Source: Deltaproteobacteria bacterium
GTDB taxonomy: Bacteria; Desulfobacterota; Desulfobacteria; Desulfobacterales; SURF-15
Assembly: GCA_019309565.1 (NCBI GenBank)
Contig: JAFDFZ010000004.1
Location: forward strand, 1 to 64,000
Reading direction: 5' to 3'
DNA: 64,000 nucleotides
Positions within the stretch are counted from its first letter, which is position 1, and every line of letters begins with the position of its first letter. Position numbers and translations under genes: made by a program. Under the pieces are notes generated by a model, which saw nothing but the letters and a program-made list of their open reading frames with translations, was not told the DNA's origin and ran no database searches. Of the stretch, positions 8,606 through 16,802 are shown one piece after another.

Positions 8606-9874
8606 ATGGAGAAGATCTTAAACAAAGCTTATCAACGGAAAAAATACAGCTATACCCCGGGGGGCAGCGTATTTCTTCTGGCAGGCCTTACAGTGGCTCA
8701 CGGTATTTTCCATTTCATGGCGCAAAGCTTCTCTGTGATGCTTCCAGCCATTAAGGAGACCTTCGGTATCAGCGCAGTACAGATAGGCGCCATTATAACC
8801 GCACGGGAACTGGCAGCCGGAATGGCCTCTTTTCCCGGAGGAGTGGTATCGGACTATCTTCGACGTTACAGGGGTCTTCTGATGGCGAGCTGCATGGTCA
8901 TGTTTGCACTTGGATGGTGGGTGATTGGTATTTCGCCGGTATATCCCCTGCTGCTGGCCGGCATGGTTATGGTTGCGTCTGCGGGTTCCATCTGGCATCT
9001 TCCCTCGCTTGCAGAACTGAGCCTGCAATTCTCTCGCAGGCGTGGAGCCGCGCTTGCAGTGCATGGAGTTGGAGGTAGCCTTGGAGATATTTTTGGACCG
9101 ATGATCACAGGTCTGCTCCTGGGGGTTCTGTCCTGGAGGGGGATTATCTCGATGTATGCTGCACTGCCGCTTATCATGGCCTGCTGGGTGACATGGGCAT
9201 TTCGAGGGCTTGGAAATCAAAAAAGCCGAACAGTGAACACGAGACAGCTTGAGGAAGCTGACATAAGGCTGCAATTTAAGATAACAAAACACATTTTAAA
9301 ACAGACTCATATCTGGCGGGTCAATGTTGTGGCCGGGCTTCGTGGGATGTGTTTTGATATTTTTGTTACGTTTCTTCCTTTGTTTATGAAAGAAAAGCTC
9401 GGTTTCAGTTCACAATCCATAGGTTTCCATTTTGGACTGCTGTGGACGGTGGGCATCATCGCAAGCCCTGTGATGGGTCACCTTTCCGATCGGTTTGGAA
9501 GAAAACCGATTCTTATCCCGGCCCTCGCCTATTCCACTGTGCTTACACTGATGCTGGCCCTTTTCGGTAAAGGTTTTCTATTTACCCTTATTATTGTATT
9601 TCTGGGCATCTCCATCCGAAGCGACTACTCTATCCTATCGGCAACCATTCTCGATATTGCAGGAGACAAGGTGGCCACCACTATGCTTGGCATCCTGTCA
9701 TTCAGTCGCTTTATTATGGCCGCCATCTCTCCTCTAATCGCCGGAGCCCTATACCAGTATCTCGGAATGCAGGCAGCGCTTTTCTTTGTTGCGGCCCTGT
9801 TTGCAAGCTCGGCCATTATTTTCGCTCTCACGGATTTAAACAAAACCGCCACTGCTGCCATAAGCAAATCCTGA
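8606..9874 (+). CDS. Major facilitator superfamily transporter
   Basis: 422 residues with about twelve hydrophobic segments in two halves separated by a charged loop near residues 200-235 (LEEADIRLQFKITKH). The C-terminal half has the MFS loop motif GHLSDRFGRKP. The first half carries the related SDYLRRYRG. It is a secondary carrier of the inner membrane; the substrate is not visible, although the overall look recalls fosmidomycin-resistance or anion:proton carriers. Monocistronic, 36 bases after the tRNA-Pro terminator. The 262-base gap downstream holds no supported feature. Confidence 0.85.
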   Translation: MEKILNKAYQRKKYSYTPGGSVFLLAGLTVAHGIFHFMAQSFSVMLPAIKETFGISAVQIGAIITARELAAGMASFPGGVVSDYLRRYRGLLMASCMVMFALGWWVIGISPVYPLLLAGMVMVASAGSIWHLPSLAELSLQFSRRRGAALAVHGVGGSLGDIFGPMITGLLLGVLSWRGIISMYAALPLIMACWVTWAFRGLGNQKSRTVNTRQLEEADIRLQFKITKHILKQTHIWRVNVVAGLRGMCFDIFVTFLPLFMKEKLGFSSQSIGFHFGLLWTVGIIASPVMGHLSDRFGRKPILIPALAYSTVLTLMLALFGKGFLFTLIIVFLGISIRSDYSILSATILDIAGDKVATTMLGILSFSRFIMAAISPLIAGALYQYLGMQAALFFVAALFASSAIIFALTDLNKTATAAISKS

Positions 9875-10136
9875 TATGTAAACTCCGCACACACTCCTTT
9901 TAAGATCCAAATAGAGGGGATGATTTAGCTCAATCTTAAATGGTGCAAGATACGCCTAGAGGTTATAGACGACAGTTTTACATCCTATATCTTCGAAATC
10001 TTCCAAAGAAAGTCAAGGATACCCTATTTAACCCTCGAATGATACCAGAAGACTCGGGGCCCCAATAGTTTTTGTGACATAAGCCGCTTCTTCACTGCTG
10101 GGAACAGATGGGCTGTATGGCATATATACATCAATG

Positions 10137-11495
10137 TTAAATAGAATAGACTTCCATTGGGAAAAGGGCGAGCGGGTCATCAACCTCCATCAGGTGATAG
10201 ATGTTGAATCGATAGGTATCTCCTACTAAAATCTCCGGAGGAGTAAAGGGAAAGGCCAAATTGCCGCTGGTGGCAAGCCGGCCCGGATATGCAAAATGAA
10301 GAAGATTTTGCCGTGTAACTCCACAAATGGCCCTTGCTGTCTCGGCATTTTTTGCCACTACATCAACCATAATAAATGCCTCACGGGGGTCGAATTCATC
10401 CTGAGATCTCAAGGGTCCTGTAACACCATTTTTCCCGTAAATGCGGAAGTTGATATGATAGGTCTCAGGGGGTATTTCCTCACTGAGCAGGTCTTTGATG
10501 AAATCAGCCATCTGATTGGTTACCTCTTCTATTTGAGAAAGCATGATCGGATCTGCAACACCCCCCATTGAAATGCATCTAACCCCCAGCCATGCAGCAC
10601 CCTCCAGCTTTACCGTGTATTTTTCTGCGGGCACCCATTTTGCCCCGCAGATTTTCGTTCGCCGGTCGTCAATTTCCTTAAACTGTGCATTGGTTAAGTC
10701 AAGCATACCACCAGGCTCGAAAAACCTGTAGGGATTTGCCTGCTCATACAAACTATGCGCTGCCACCGATACAGCTGTACACTTTCGGCCAGGATGCTGA
10801 GATTCCAGGATAAAAGCATCCTCATATAAATATCCCATCATCGGATCTCTTCCTCCTGGCTCGGCACAAATCGAAGCACATTCAATAATTTTCGCCATAT
10901 GCATAACAAGGCCGTGATCGTATCCTCTCATCAAAGGTATGGCTGCAAATATACTTGTGTCACAGGCCCTTCCTGCCACGATCACTTCTGCTCCACGATC
11001 GACAGCAGCCAGAATCGGCTCGACCCCCATTTGTGCAACAATTCTCACACTCTGATCCACATCCTCTTCCGTTAGGTCAGGCACCATGCCGCAAGGCGCT
11101 ATTTTCCCGGCCCTCAGCGCTTTTTTGACCAAATCCTTCTCGATCTCTGCATGTATCACGGCGAGCTGGAAATGAAGTCCATGAATCGCAGCTACTTCAT
11201 GGACCAATTTTAGCGTTTTCTGAAGATGCGGTTCCCCGCCGGCAGTACCGGCAGAGCCAATAATCAGTGGAACCCCAAGTTTTCTGCTTGCCAGCAACAA
11301 AAGCTCAATGTCTCTTTTTGCTGAGAGGGTGCCAGGTCCCATGTTGCCAGATCCCAGATAAAATGGGCCGACATCGGTCGATCCCATATCGGCTCCGATA
11401 AAATGTGGTTTCTTTTCGATTCCCCTGTAAAAATTTTCTTTGGGAACCCCATAGCCCAATTGTCCTGATGCAGCATAACATCGCAATTCTTCCAT
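10137..11495 (-). CDS. AtuA-like (DUF1446) family protein
   Basis: 452 residues, the normal size of the stand-alone DUF1446 form. Recognisable parts include ADMGSTDVGPFYLGSG near residue 36, GSAGTAGG at about 80, AGRACDTSIFAA at about 180 and a C-terminal domain ending LFPMEVYSI. The family is named for acyclic terpene utilisation in Pseudomonas but its reaction is unsettled. Here it is the last gene of a minus-strand cluster and lies 90 bases after its DUF4387 companion. Linkage to D-aminoacylase and creatininase-type genes suggests catabolism of an N-acyl, amide or carboxylated compound; that is an inference. No membrane segment or signal peptide. Confidence 0.85.
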   Translation of the reverse strand: MEELRCYAASGQLGYGVPKENFYRGIEKKPHFIGADMGSTDVGPFYLGSGNMGPGTLSAKRDIELLLLASRKLGVPLIIGSAGTAGGEPHLQKTLKLVHEVAAIHGLHFQLAVIHAEIEKDLVKKALRAGKIAPCGMVPDLTEEDVDQSVRIVAQMGVEPILAAVDRGAEVIVAGRACDTSIFAAIPLMRGYDHGLVMHMAKIIECASICAEPGGRDPMMGYLYEDAFILESQHPGRKCTAVSVAAHSLYEQANPYRFFEPGGMLDLTNAQFKEIDDRRTKICGAKWVPAEKYTVKLEGAAWLGVRCISMGGVADPIMLSQIEEVTNQMADFIKDLLSEEIPPETYHINFRIYGKNGVTGPLRSQDEFDPREAFIMVDVVAKNAETARAICGVTRQNLLHFAYPGRLATSGNLAFPFTPPEILVGDTYRFNIYHLMEVDDPLALFPMEVYSI

Positions 11496-11585
11496 TTTTT
11501 CCTCGCTATTGAATGTTTCTGCACAGAGTACTTCAGAATTGCATTAACGCCGGTTCACTCCAGATATTAAGCACTTTTATCCATT

Positions 11586-11918
11586 TTAGGTAGTTTGGCT
11601 TTGTTTGACAATTTCAGGCACTTCTAAATTTAGCATTGGTGTATGCTGCTGAGCTCCGTATACGTCTGTGTCTTGTATGTCTCCCGATCCAACCCGGCGC
11701 GGCATGACGATCTTTACAGCAAGCCCCGGAGGATAAAAAATGATTTGAACCTTCTCTTTCGGAATATCATAAAGTGTAGAAATTTTTTCCGCATTAATAA
11801 CTTCTGAAAATTTCACGGTTTCATAGGCTTCTTGAGATGGAAAAAGCAGGTCTATGGTCAGTGTAAATGGCCCCGCATTTTTGCTACGCACCACCTTTGC
11901 AATGTCCTTCAATTTCAT
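11586..11918 (-). CDS. DUF4387 family protein
   Basis: 110 residues. The N-terminus KLKDIAKVVRSKNAGPFTLT and the late SGDIQDTDVYGAQQHTPML are hallmarks of DUF4387, a small protein that regularly accompanies or is fused to AtuA/DUF1446 proteins. It probably forms a subunit of the same enzyme as its neighbour. It sits between the amidohydrolase (83-base gap) and the AtuA-like gene, same strand. The biochemical role is unknown. Confidence 0.85.
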   Translation of the reverse strand: MKLKDIAKVVRSKNAGPFTLTIDLLFPSQEAYETVKFSEVINAEKISTLYDIPKEKVQIIFYPPGLAVKIVMPRRVGSGDIQDTDVYGAQQHTPMLNLEVPEIVKQSQTT

Positions 11919-12001
11919 AAGTTCCCACCATAGAAAATATTTTTAGATCCAATTACCTTGAGAAAATCCCTGGATCAATGCCACTGCAGAGAAAAGTAGA
12001 T

Positions 12002-13561
12002 TTAATCTTTCATCAATGCCCGTCCGTTCAAGATACCGGTATGCTGCCCCCTGTCCACCGTGATCGCTCCGTTTACCAGAACATAATCGACGCCAACAGG
12101 ATTTGCTCTTGGCTCGTCAAAAGTGGCCGTATCCTTTATGGTTTCAGGATCGAATACCACAAGATCAGCAGCCAACCCGACTTTGATCAAGCCCCGGTCC
12201 GTCAACCCCAGACGTTGTGCAGGGGCTGCGGACATATGCCGAATAATTTCTTCAAGACTGAAAAGCCCCAGATCCCTGCAATAAACGGAAAGGAACCGCG
12301 GGAAAGTTCCCCAGCCCCGCGGATTGGGTTTCTCGCCTACCAAAAGACCGTCGCTGCATGATACATGGCAAGGATGCCCGATGATGGTTCGCATGTCTTC
12401 TTCATTGCCAACAAAATTCACATATCCAGCGTTTAGTTCTTCCTCAAGCAGGATATCGCATAAAACCTCGGCCATGTCCTTGCCGGCTGCCTCTGCCACT
12501 TGTAACAGTGATTTTCCAATATACGATCGATTTCGGGAGGTGGACTCCAAATTTATAAAAATCTTATCCCAGCCCAACTGGTGATCCTGCAGATCCTGGC
12601 ATATTTTTTTTCTTTCCTCCGGGTCTGCCAATCGTTTCAGTATCTCATCCGGCCCCCCTTCGTGCACCCATCGGGGAAGAAGAATAAGCAGGGTGGTGCT
12701 GGATGCAATATATGGATATGCATCGAAGCTGACATCAAGGCCTTTTTCGCGAGCACGATCGATGATTTCAAGTATCTGCTTTGACATTCCTTTGTTTTCA
12801 GGGCCACTTGCGGCATAGTGCGAAAAGTGCATTTTAACCCGGGTTGCCTCACCTACCTGCATTACCTCGTTGATGGCATCGATCAGGCCAAGATCCCGCA
12901 TACGAACATGCCATACGGAAATACCGTTATGCTCCGCCACGGTCTTGCAAATGGCGATGAGTTCTTCGATATTGGAATACCGGCACGGAAAATAATCGAG
13001 CCCGGTTGAAAATCCGACGGCTCCTTCTTTCATTGCCCTGGCACAAATCTCCTGCATCCTTTTCAAGTCATCGGCAGCAGCTTCACGATCAACGAAACCG
13101 ATGGTCTCCAGTCGCAGTGCATTATGCGGAACCAGGTAAACGACATTAGTTGCGACCTGTCGGTCAAATCGGGAAAGATACTCACTCACCGAGTTCCAGT
13201 TCCACTCAATATCCGGATTTCCGTTTAATCCGCACAGATACCTTCGCATCATCTCAATGTTTTCCGAAGAAAGCGGAGCATATGAAAGACCGTCAACACC
13301 GATCACCTCGGTGGTAACGCCTTGCATTATTTTAGGCTCATGTGTTGGATTCGCCAGGAGCATAACATCCGAATGCGTGTGCATATCGATAAATCCAGGA
13401 CATACGACCCGCCCGTACGCATCGATTACCCTGCGCGCACACACCCCGTCTGCTTTTCCAATAAAAGCAATTCGATCCCCCTTAATACCTATATCGCCAT
13501 AAAACCAGGGTGTGGCTGAGCCATCAATTATCCGACCGTTACAAATGAGTATATCGTACAA
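12002..13561 (-). CDS. N-acyl-D-amino-acid deacylase-type amidohydrolase
   Basis: 519 residues, close to the size of D-aminoacylases. Amidohydrolase fold: N-terminal beta-sandwich (DILICNGRIIDGSATPWF), metal box PGFIDMHTHSD, then GVTTEVIGVDG, GFSTGLDYFPC and the later HFSHYAA and HPCHVSCSDG motifs carrying metal or catalytic residues. The family removes acyl groups from N-acyl-D-amino acids using a metal centre. The C-terminal AADLVVFDPETIKD segment completes the sandwich. It is in the middle of the catabolic operon, 29 bases after the TRAP binding protein. Other cyclic or linear amides are possible substrates. Confidence 0.88.
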   Translation of the reverse strand: MYDILICNGRIIDGSATPWFYGDIGIKGDRIAFIGKADGVCARRVIDAYGRVVCPGFIDMHTHSDVMLLANPTHEPKIMQGVTTEVIGVDGLSYAPLSSENIEMMRRYLCGLNGNPDIEWNWNSVSEYLSRFDRQVATNVVYLVPHNALRLETIGFVDREAAADDLKRMQEICARAMKEGAVGFSTGLDYFPCRYSNIEELIAICKTVAEHNGISVWHVRMRDLGLIDAINEVMQVGEATRVKMHFSHYAASGPENKGMSKQILEIIDRAREKGLDVSFDAYPYIASSTTLLILLPRWVHEGGPDEILKRLADPEERKKICQDLQDHQLGWDKIFINLESTSRNRSYIGKSLLQVAEAAGKDMAEVLCDILLEEELNAGYVNFVGNEEDMRTIIGHPCHVSCSDGLLVGEKPNPRGWGTFPRFLSVYCRDLGLFSLEEIIRHMSAAPAQRLGLTDRGLIKVGLAADLVVFDPETIKDTATFDEPRANPVGVDYVLVNGAITVDRGQHTGILNGRALMKD

Positions 13562-13590
13562 GGTTCACCTCCAGATAATCGTTATTCAGT

Positions 13591-14703
13591 TTATCGTTCA
13601 GATCGCTGCTGCTCTTTCAAAAGTCCCTGTTGGATTTTCTTTTTGACCAGCTCCAGTATTTCATTTGCCGGCAAACCCGCAGCTTTAGCCTCCTTCACCC
13701 ACTGTTGAGGCAATTCTTTTACAGCCGGCAGTTCCGCCCACGTTTTTAGCTCCGTTTCGGGCATCTCCGTAAATACGGCGTTGCTGCGCTTTTTCATATC
13801 GCTCATATACAGATCCCCGAAGTCCCTGCTTAACTTGTTCTGCAACTTCAGCGCTTTTTTGCCAATGTCAACAATGATCTTTCTGTCCGCTTCAAGCAGG
13901 GCATTCCATACATCCCGGTTGACGGTAACCAGAACGGGCTGAGGCTGCCACTGGTTTTTGCTGAACAAATAATTCTTCACAACCTCATCTAAGGAATATC
14001 TGTAGTAATGATCAAGGCTGCTCAAATAACCATCGATGGAGCCGCGTTCCAGTGCGGCATAGGAGCCTGGTCCAGGTATGGAAACGCCACGCGCGCCGAT
14101 GGCTTCAAGCATTGCCAGCAACCAGATGCTGGAAGCCCCTATTCGCCGGCCTTTTATGTGATTGATGCTTGTAATCGGTCTGGTAAGAGAAATTACAGAG
14201 GGAAGGTAATTAAAAAACGTGATCAACCGCTGGTTCCATCGTTCAAGTTCGGCGTTAAAAGCGGGAATTTGTTTAATACAAACCTGCTTTATTTCACTGA
14301 CAATAAAAGGATCCGATGGTCCGATCATAAACGCATTAAAAATTCCCCATGTGAAAAGCTGTCTCGGATAATCGGCCACATCGATGGTACCCATGTGGTA
14401 ATTGCCGGTCATCGTAGCTCCTAAAATTTCTCGCTCTTTCGTCAAATCAGCATTCCATTTCATCTGGATTTTGATACGCCCCTCGGTATGTTTCTCGATT
14501 TCCCTTCCCATCCACAGGATGATCTTTGAATGGACGCCCGTCTGCGGCCCCTGTTGCGCCCATCGTAAAGTAACCGGCTCAACCGCTTTTTCGGAGGGTC
14601 TCTCTTCGGCGGATATATGTTTTGGGAAGAATGATAGGGTTAGACTTAGCAATGTGGAAAGGAAAACAACGAACACCCTGTCTCTGATTCTTTTTGCTCT
14701 CAT
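13591..14703 (-). CDS. TRAP transporter solute-binding protein (DctP type), orphan
   Basis: 370 residues from ATG 14703. The ORF-track GTG start at 14745 would overlap the upstream gene and put 14 extra residues before a good signal peptide (RAKRIRDRVFVVFLSTLLSLTLSF), so 14703 is preferred. The mature part has the DctP pattern with LRWAQQGPQTGV, KGRRIGASSIW and GSIDGYLSS. It would capture a carboxylate-like solute in the periplasm. The DctQ and DctM membrane subunits are not in the window, so it must use a remote permease or act as a sensor. Seventeen bases separate it from the creatininase gene. Confidence 0.85.
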   Translation of the reverse strand: MRAKRIRDRVFVVFLSTLLSLTLSFFPKHISAEERPSEKAVEPVTLRWAQQGPQTGVHSKIILWMGREIEKHTEGRIKIQMKWNADLTKEREILGATMTGNYHMGTIDVADYPRQLFTWGIFNAFMIGPSDPFIVSEIKQVCIKQIPAFNAELERWNQRLITFFNYLPSVISLTRPITSINHIKGRRIGASSIWLLAMLEAIGARGVSIPGPGSYAALERGSIDGYLSSLDHYYRYSLDEVVKNYLFSKNQWQPQPVLVTVNRDVWNALLEADRKIIVDIGKKALKLQNKLSRDFGDLYMSDMKKRSNAVFTEMPETELKTWAELPAVKELPQQWVKEAKAAGLPANEILELVKKKIQQGLLKEQQRSER

Positions 14704-14720
14704 ATTATTTTGGTTATCGT

Positions 14721-15446
14721 CTAATCCAGGATCTCTTTTTGCCACTTCAGCGTCTCTTCAAGTTTTCCACTGTGGTAATCCCGAAGCACCTTAATGAGGG
14801 CATCCACAATGAAGGTAAATAAGCTTTCGCCTTTTGCCCGGCTGCCGAAAGACGGATCTCCCCTTGCCCCTGAAACCCACCTTGCCGCAGTTTCATCCAC
14901 CAGTTCCGGCTGCAGGTAAAGCTGAAAAGAGGTTTCGATCTCACCGGAGTGACCGATTCCACCCTTATCCGATTCACTGATTCTTCTCATCTCCTCGGGC
15001 ACAGAAGGCAGGTTCCAGTAATCATAACTGAACACGGTTATCTGCTGTTCAGCAGCCAATTTTCTTTGCATGCTCTGAACAATGGGAGAATTTCCTCCAT
15101 GACCATTGAGAAACAGAATCTTTTTGAACCCATGGGCATGCACACTTATGGCGATTTGAGTCAACACCTCCACAAAGGTATGAAACTTAAGCGTAATGCT
15201 GCCGGGATATGACATGTGATGCGGGGAATAACCCGTCCATATGGGAGGTAGAACTACCACCGGAACATCCTCGATTCTCTGAGCTGCTTCTATCGCAATA
15301 CGATAACATATGTTGGTATCGGTGTTTATCGGAAGATGCTCTGCATGCTGTTCGACCGACGCCACCGGAACGATGACCACGGCATCGGTTTCTATCATCG
15401 GGTCGAACTGGGTGCGTCGGAATTTTTCCCATGACACCTTCTTCAT
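14721..15446 (-). CDS. Creatininase-family amidohydrolase
   Basis: 241 residues. Family motifs are intact: PVASVEQHAEHLPINTDT (metal-binding His/Asp), FLNGHGGNSP and GIGHSGEIETS (catalytic Glu/His). Members open cyclic amides such as creatinine or hydrolyse formamides in flavin and mycofactocin-type pathways. It is the first gene of the minus-strand run leading to the TRAP protein, D-aminoacylase, DUF4387 and AtuA genes. The true substrate is unknown. The start ATG 15446 gives the usual KKVSWEKFRRTQ N-terminus. Confidence 0.88.
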   Translation of the reverse strand: MKKVSWEKFRRTQFDPMIETDAVVIVPVASVEQHAEHLPINTDTNICYRIAIEAAQRIEDVPVVVLPPIWTGYSPHHMSYPGSITLKFHTFVEVLTQIAISVHAHGFKKILFLNGHGGNSPIVQSMQRKLAAEQQITVFSYDYWNLPSVPEEMRRISESDKGGIGHSGEIETSFQLYLQPELVDETAARWVSGARGDPSFGSRAKGESLFTFIVDALIKVLRDYHSGKLEETLKWQKEILD

Positions 15447-15776
15447 TTCATCTGTCTCCTTCCTTAGGTATACCTACTTTTTAACCGCACCTCCCAATTA
15501 AAAAATTCTTCTCTCACTTACTCTGCACTATATAAGTAACCACACCATCTCCTTTCAAGCATAATTTTATCCTCCGGCAACATGTACCGATTCTAAAATA
15601 TTTACCTTTATGAAATTTACAGGAAGGTCTAATCGTTCAGGTTGATTGGATAATACCTAATTTTTTTACATATAACCCAATCTGCGAAGCCATGTCAACC
15701 CCAACCCTCACATTGCTTCGATTAGACTGTAACCCAAAGGCAGGCAAAAGGATTTCGTTATTACAAAAAGTGCCTA
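15447..15776. other. Intergenic stretch, 330 bp
   Basis: A+T-rich region between the creatininase and DapA-family genes, both on the minus strand. It would have to hold the promoter of the creatininase-to-AtuA run. I see no convincing hexamers, operator or hairpin. Confidence 0.5.
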
Positions 15777-16634
15777 TTAAAAACGATTCTGCTGGCGCCA
15801 TGTATCTTTCAGAAACCGGATCCAGTTGCGCGAGAGAATATTCCGAACATCCTGCTCAGAATAACCTCTGTTCCGGAAGATTCCCTGTGGAAAAATCTTG
15901 GACTGTACTGCCTGTGCCTGTTTCAGATCCCCGTCCTGTACGGCTTTATATAAGGCGATGATCATCTCTGGAATAAACGAAGCAAAACCCACCAGCGCTC
16001 CATCCACACCCTGCACCATTGAGGCCAGCAGGTATTCGTCATGACAGGTTAAAATGGTGCAGTTTTCATCCGCCTCCCTTATGGCCAGAATATCCCGATC
16101 GTACTTGGACATTTCACGAGTACCGACCTTAAAGGTAACCCACGGCAGTCTTGCCAGCTCCGCCAGTAGCCGCGATGAATATCTGGCTTTTGTCCACGCC
16201 GGGTATACATGAACGACAAGATTAATATTAACAGCCCTGCCAATGGCGCTGAAATACTCGACAACATGTTCCTCGCGCATGCCGAATCGAAGCCATGTAT
16301 GGGGCGGCATAATCAATAAGCCAGACACGCCAGCATCTTTTGCCATCTTGGCATGTTCAACCGCCTCATTAATTCCTTCACAGCAAATACCTGAAATTAC
16401 AGGCAATCTGCCTGACACCTCATCGGCAACAATACGGGTTATCTCCGCCCGCCCTTTAGCCGACAGGGCGAATACCTCGCCGGTGTGTCCGTTGGTAACC
16501 AGGCCTCCAATCCCCTCATGGCCAGCCAGCCAGCTGGTAAACCGCCGCAGCTCCGGTTCATCAACGCTGAAGTCAGGGTCAAAGGGCACCTGCATGGCCG
16601 GAAGAATCCCCCGAAATGGGTCGGAAATTGCCAT
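15777..16634 (-). CDS. Dihydrodipicolinate synthase (DapA/NanA) family aldolase
   Basis: 285 residues of TIM-barrel class I aldolase. The N-terminal FRGILPAMQVPFD, LVTNGHTGEVFALS, a VHVYPAW tyrosine segment and VTFKVGT with the Schiff-base lysine are in place. In true DapA the GTTGE motif is found; here it is TNGHTGE, so this is a relative acting on another 2-oxo acid or related aldol. Its position upstream of the amide-hydrolysing genes suggests catabolism. A 330-base gap separates it from creatininase, so it may have its own promoter. C-terminus SEQDVRNILSRNWIRFLKDTW is typical in placement. Confidence 0.85.
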   Translation of the reverse strand: MAISDPFRGILPAMQVPFDPDFSVDEPELRRFTSWLAGHEGIGGLVTNGHTGEVFALSAKGRAEITRIVADEVSGRLPVISGICCEGINEAVEHAKMAKDAGVSGLLIMPPHTWLRFGMREEHVVEYFSAIGRAVNINLVVHVYPAWTKARYSSRLLAELARLPWVTFKVGTREMSKYDRDILAIREADENCTILTCHDEYLLASMVQGVDGALVGFASFIPEMIIALYKAVQDGDLKQAQAVQSKIFPQGIFRNRGYSEQDVRNILSRNWIRFLKDTWRQQNRF

Positions 16635-16802
16635 CTTTATTCGTCCTCCTTTACCAGGTTGGATGCTTTGTTATATCCTCTTGGCTTTACGTCGTTGTTT
16701 TCTTTTTAAAAAAACCGCAGGACTGTGTCAAACAAAAAGGGGGGCAGTGAGAGCCGCTGTTGGTGCGGGAGAGGATCCACTGCAAATTTATGAGGATGAA
16801 GA

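Noticed and set aside
8618-9292. 224-codon minus-strand ORF in the MFS gene
   Set aside because: Antisense shadow; the opposite frame has membrane helices and MFS motifs.
10000-10136. About 37-residue minus-strand reading (ending PSLLVSFEG) after the AtuA-like gene
   Set aside because: Open and protein-like but without start or recognisable family; too short to call.
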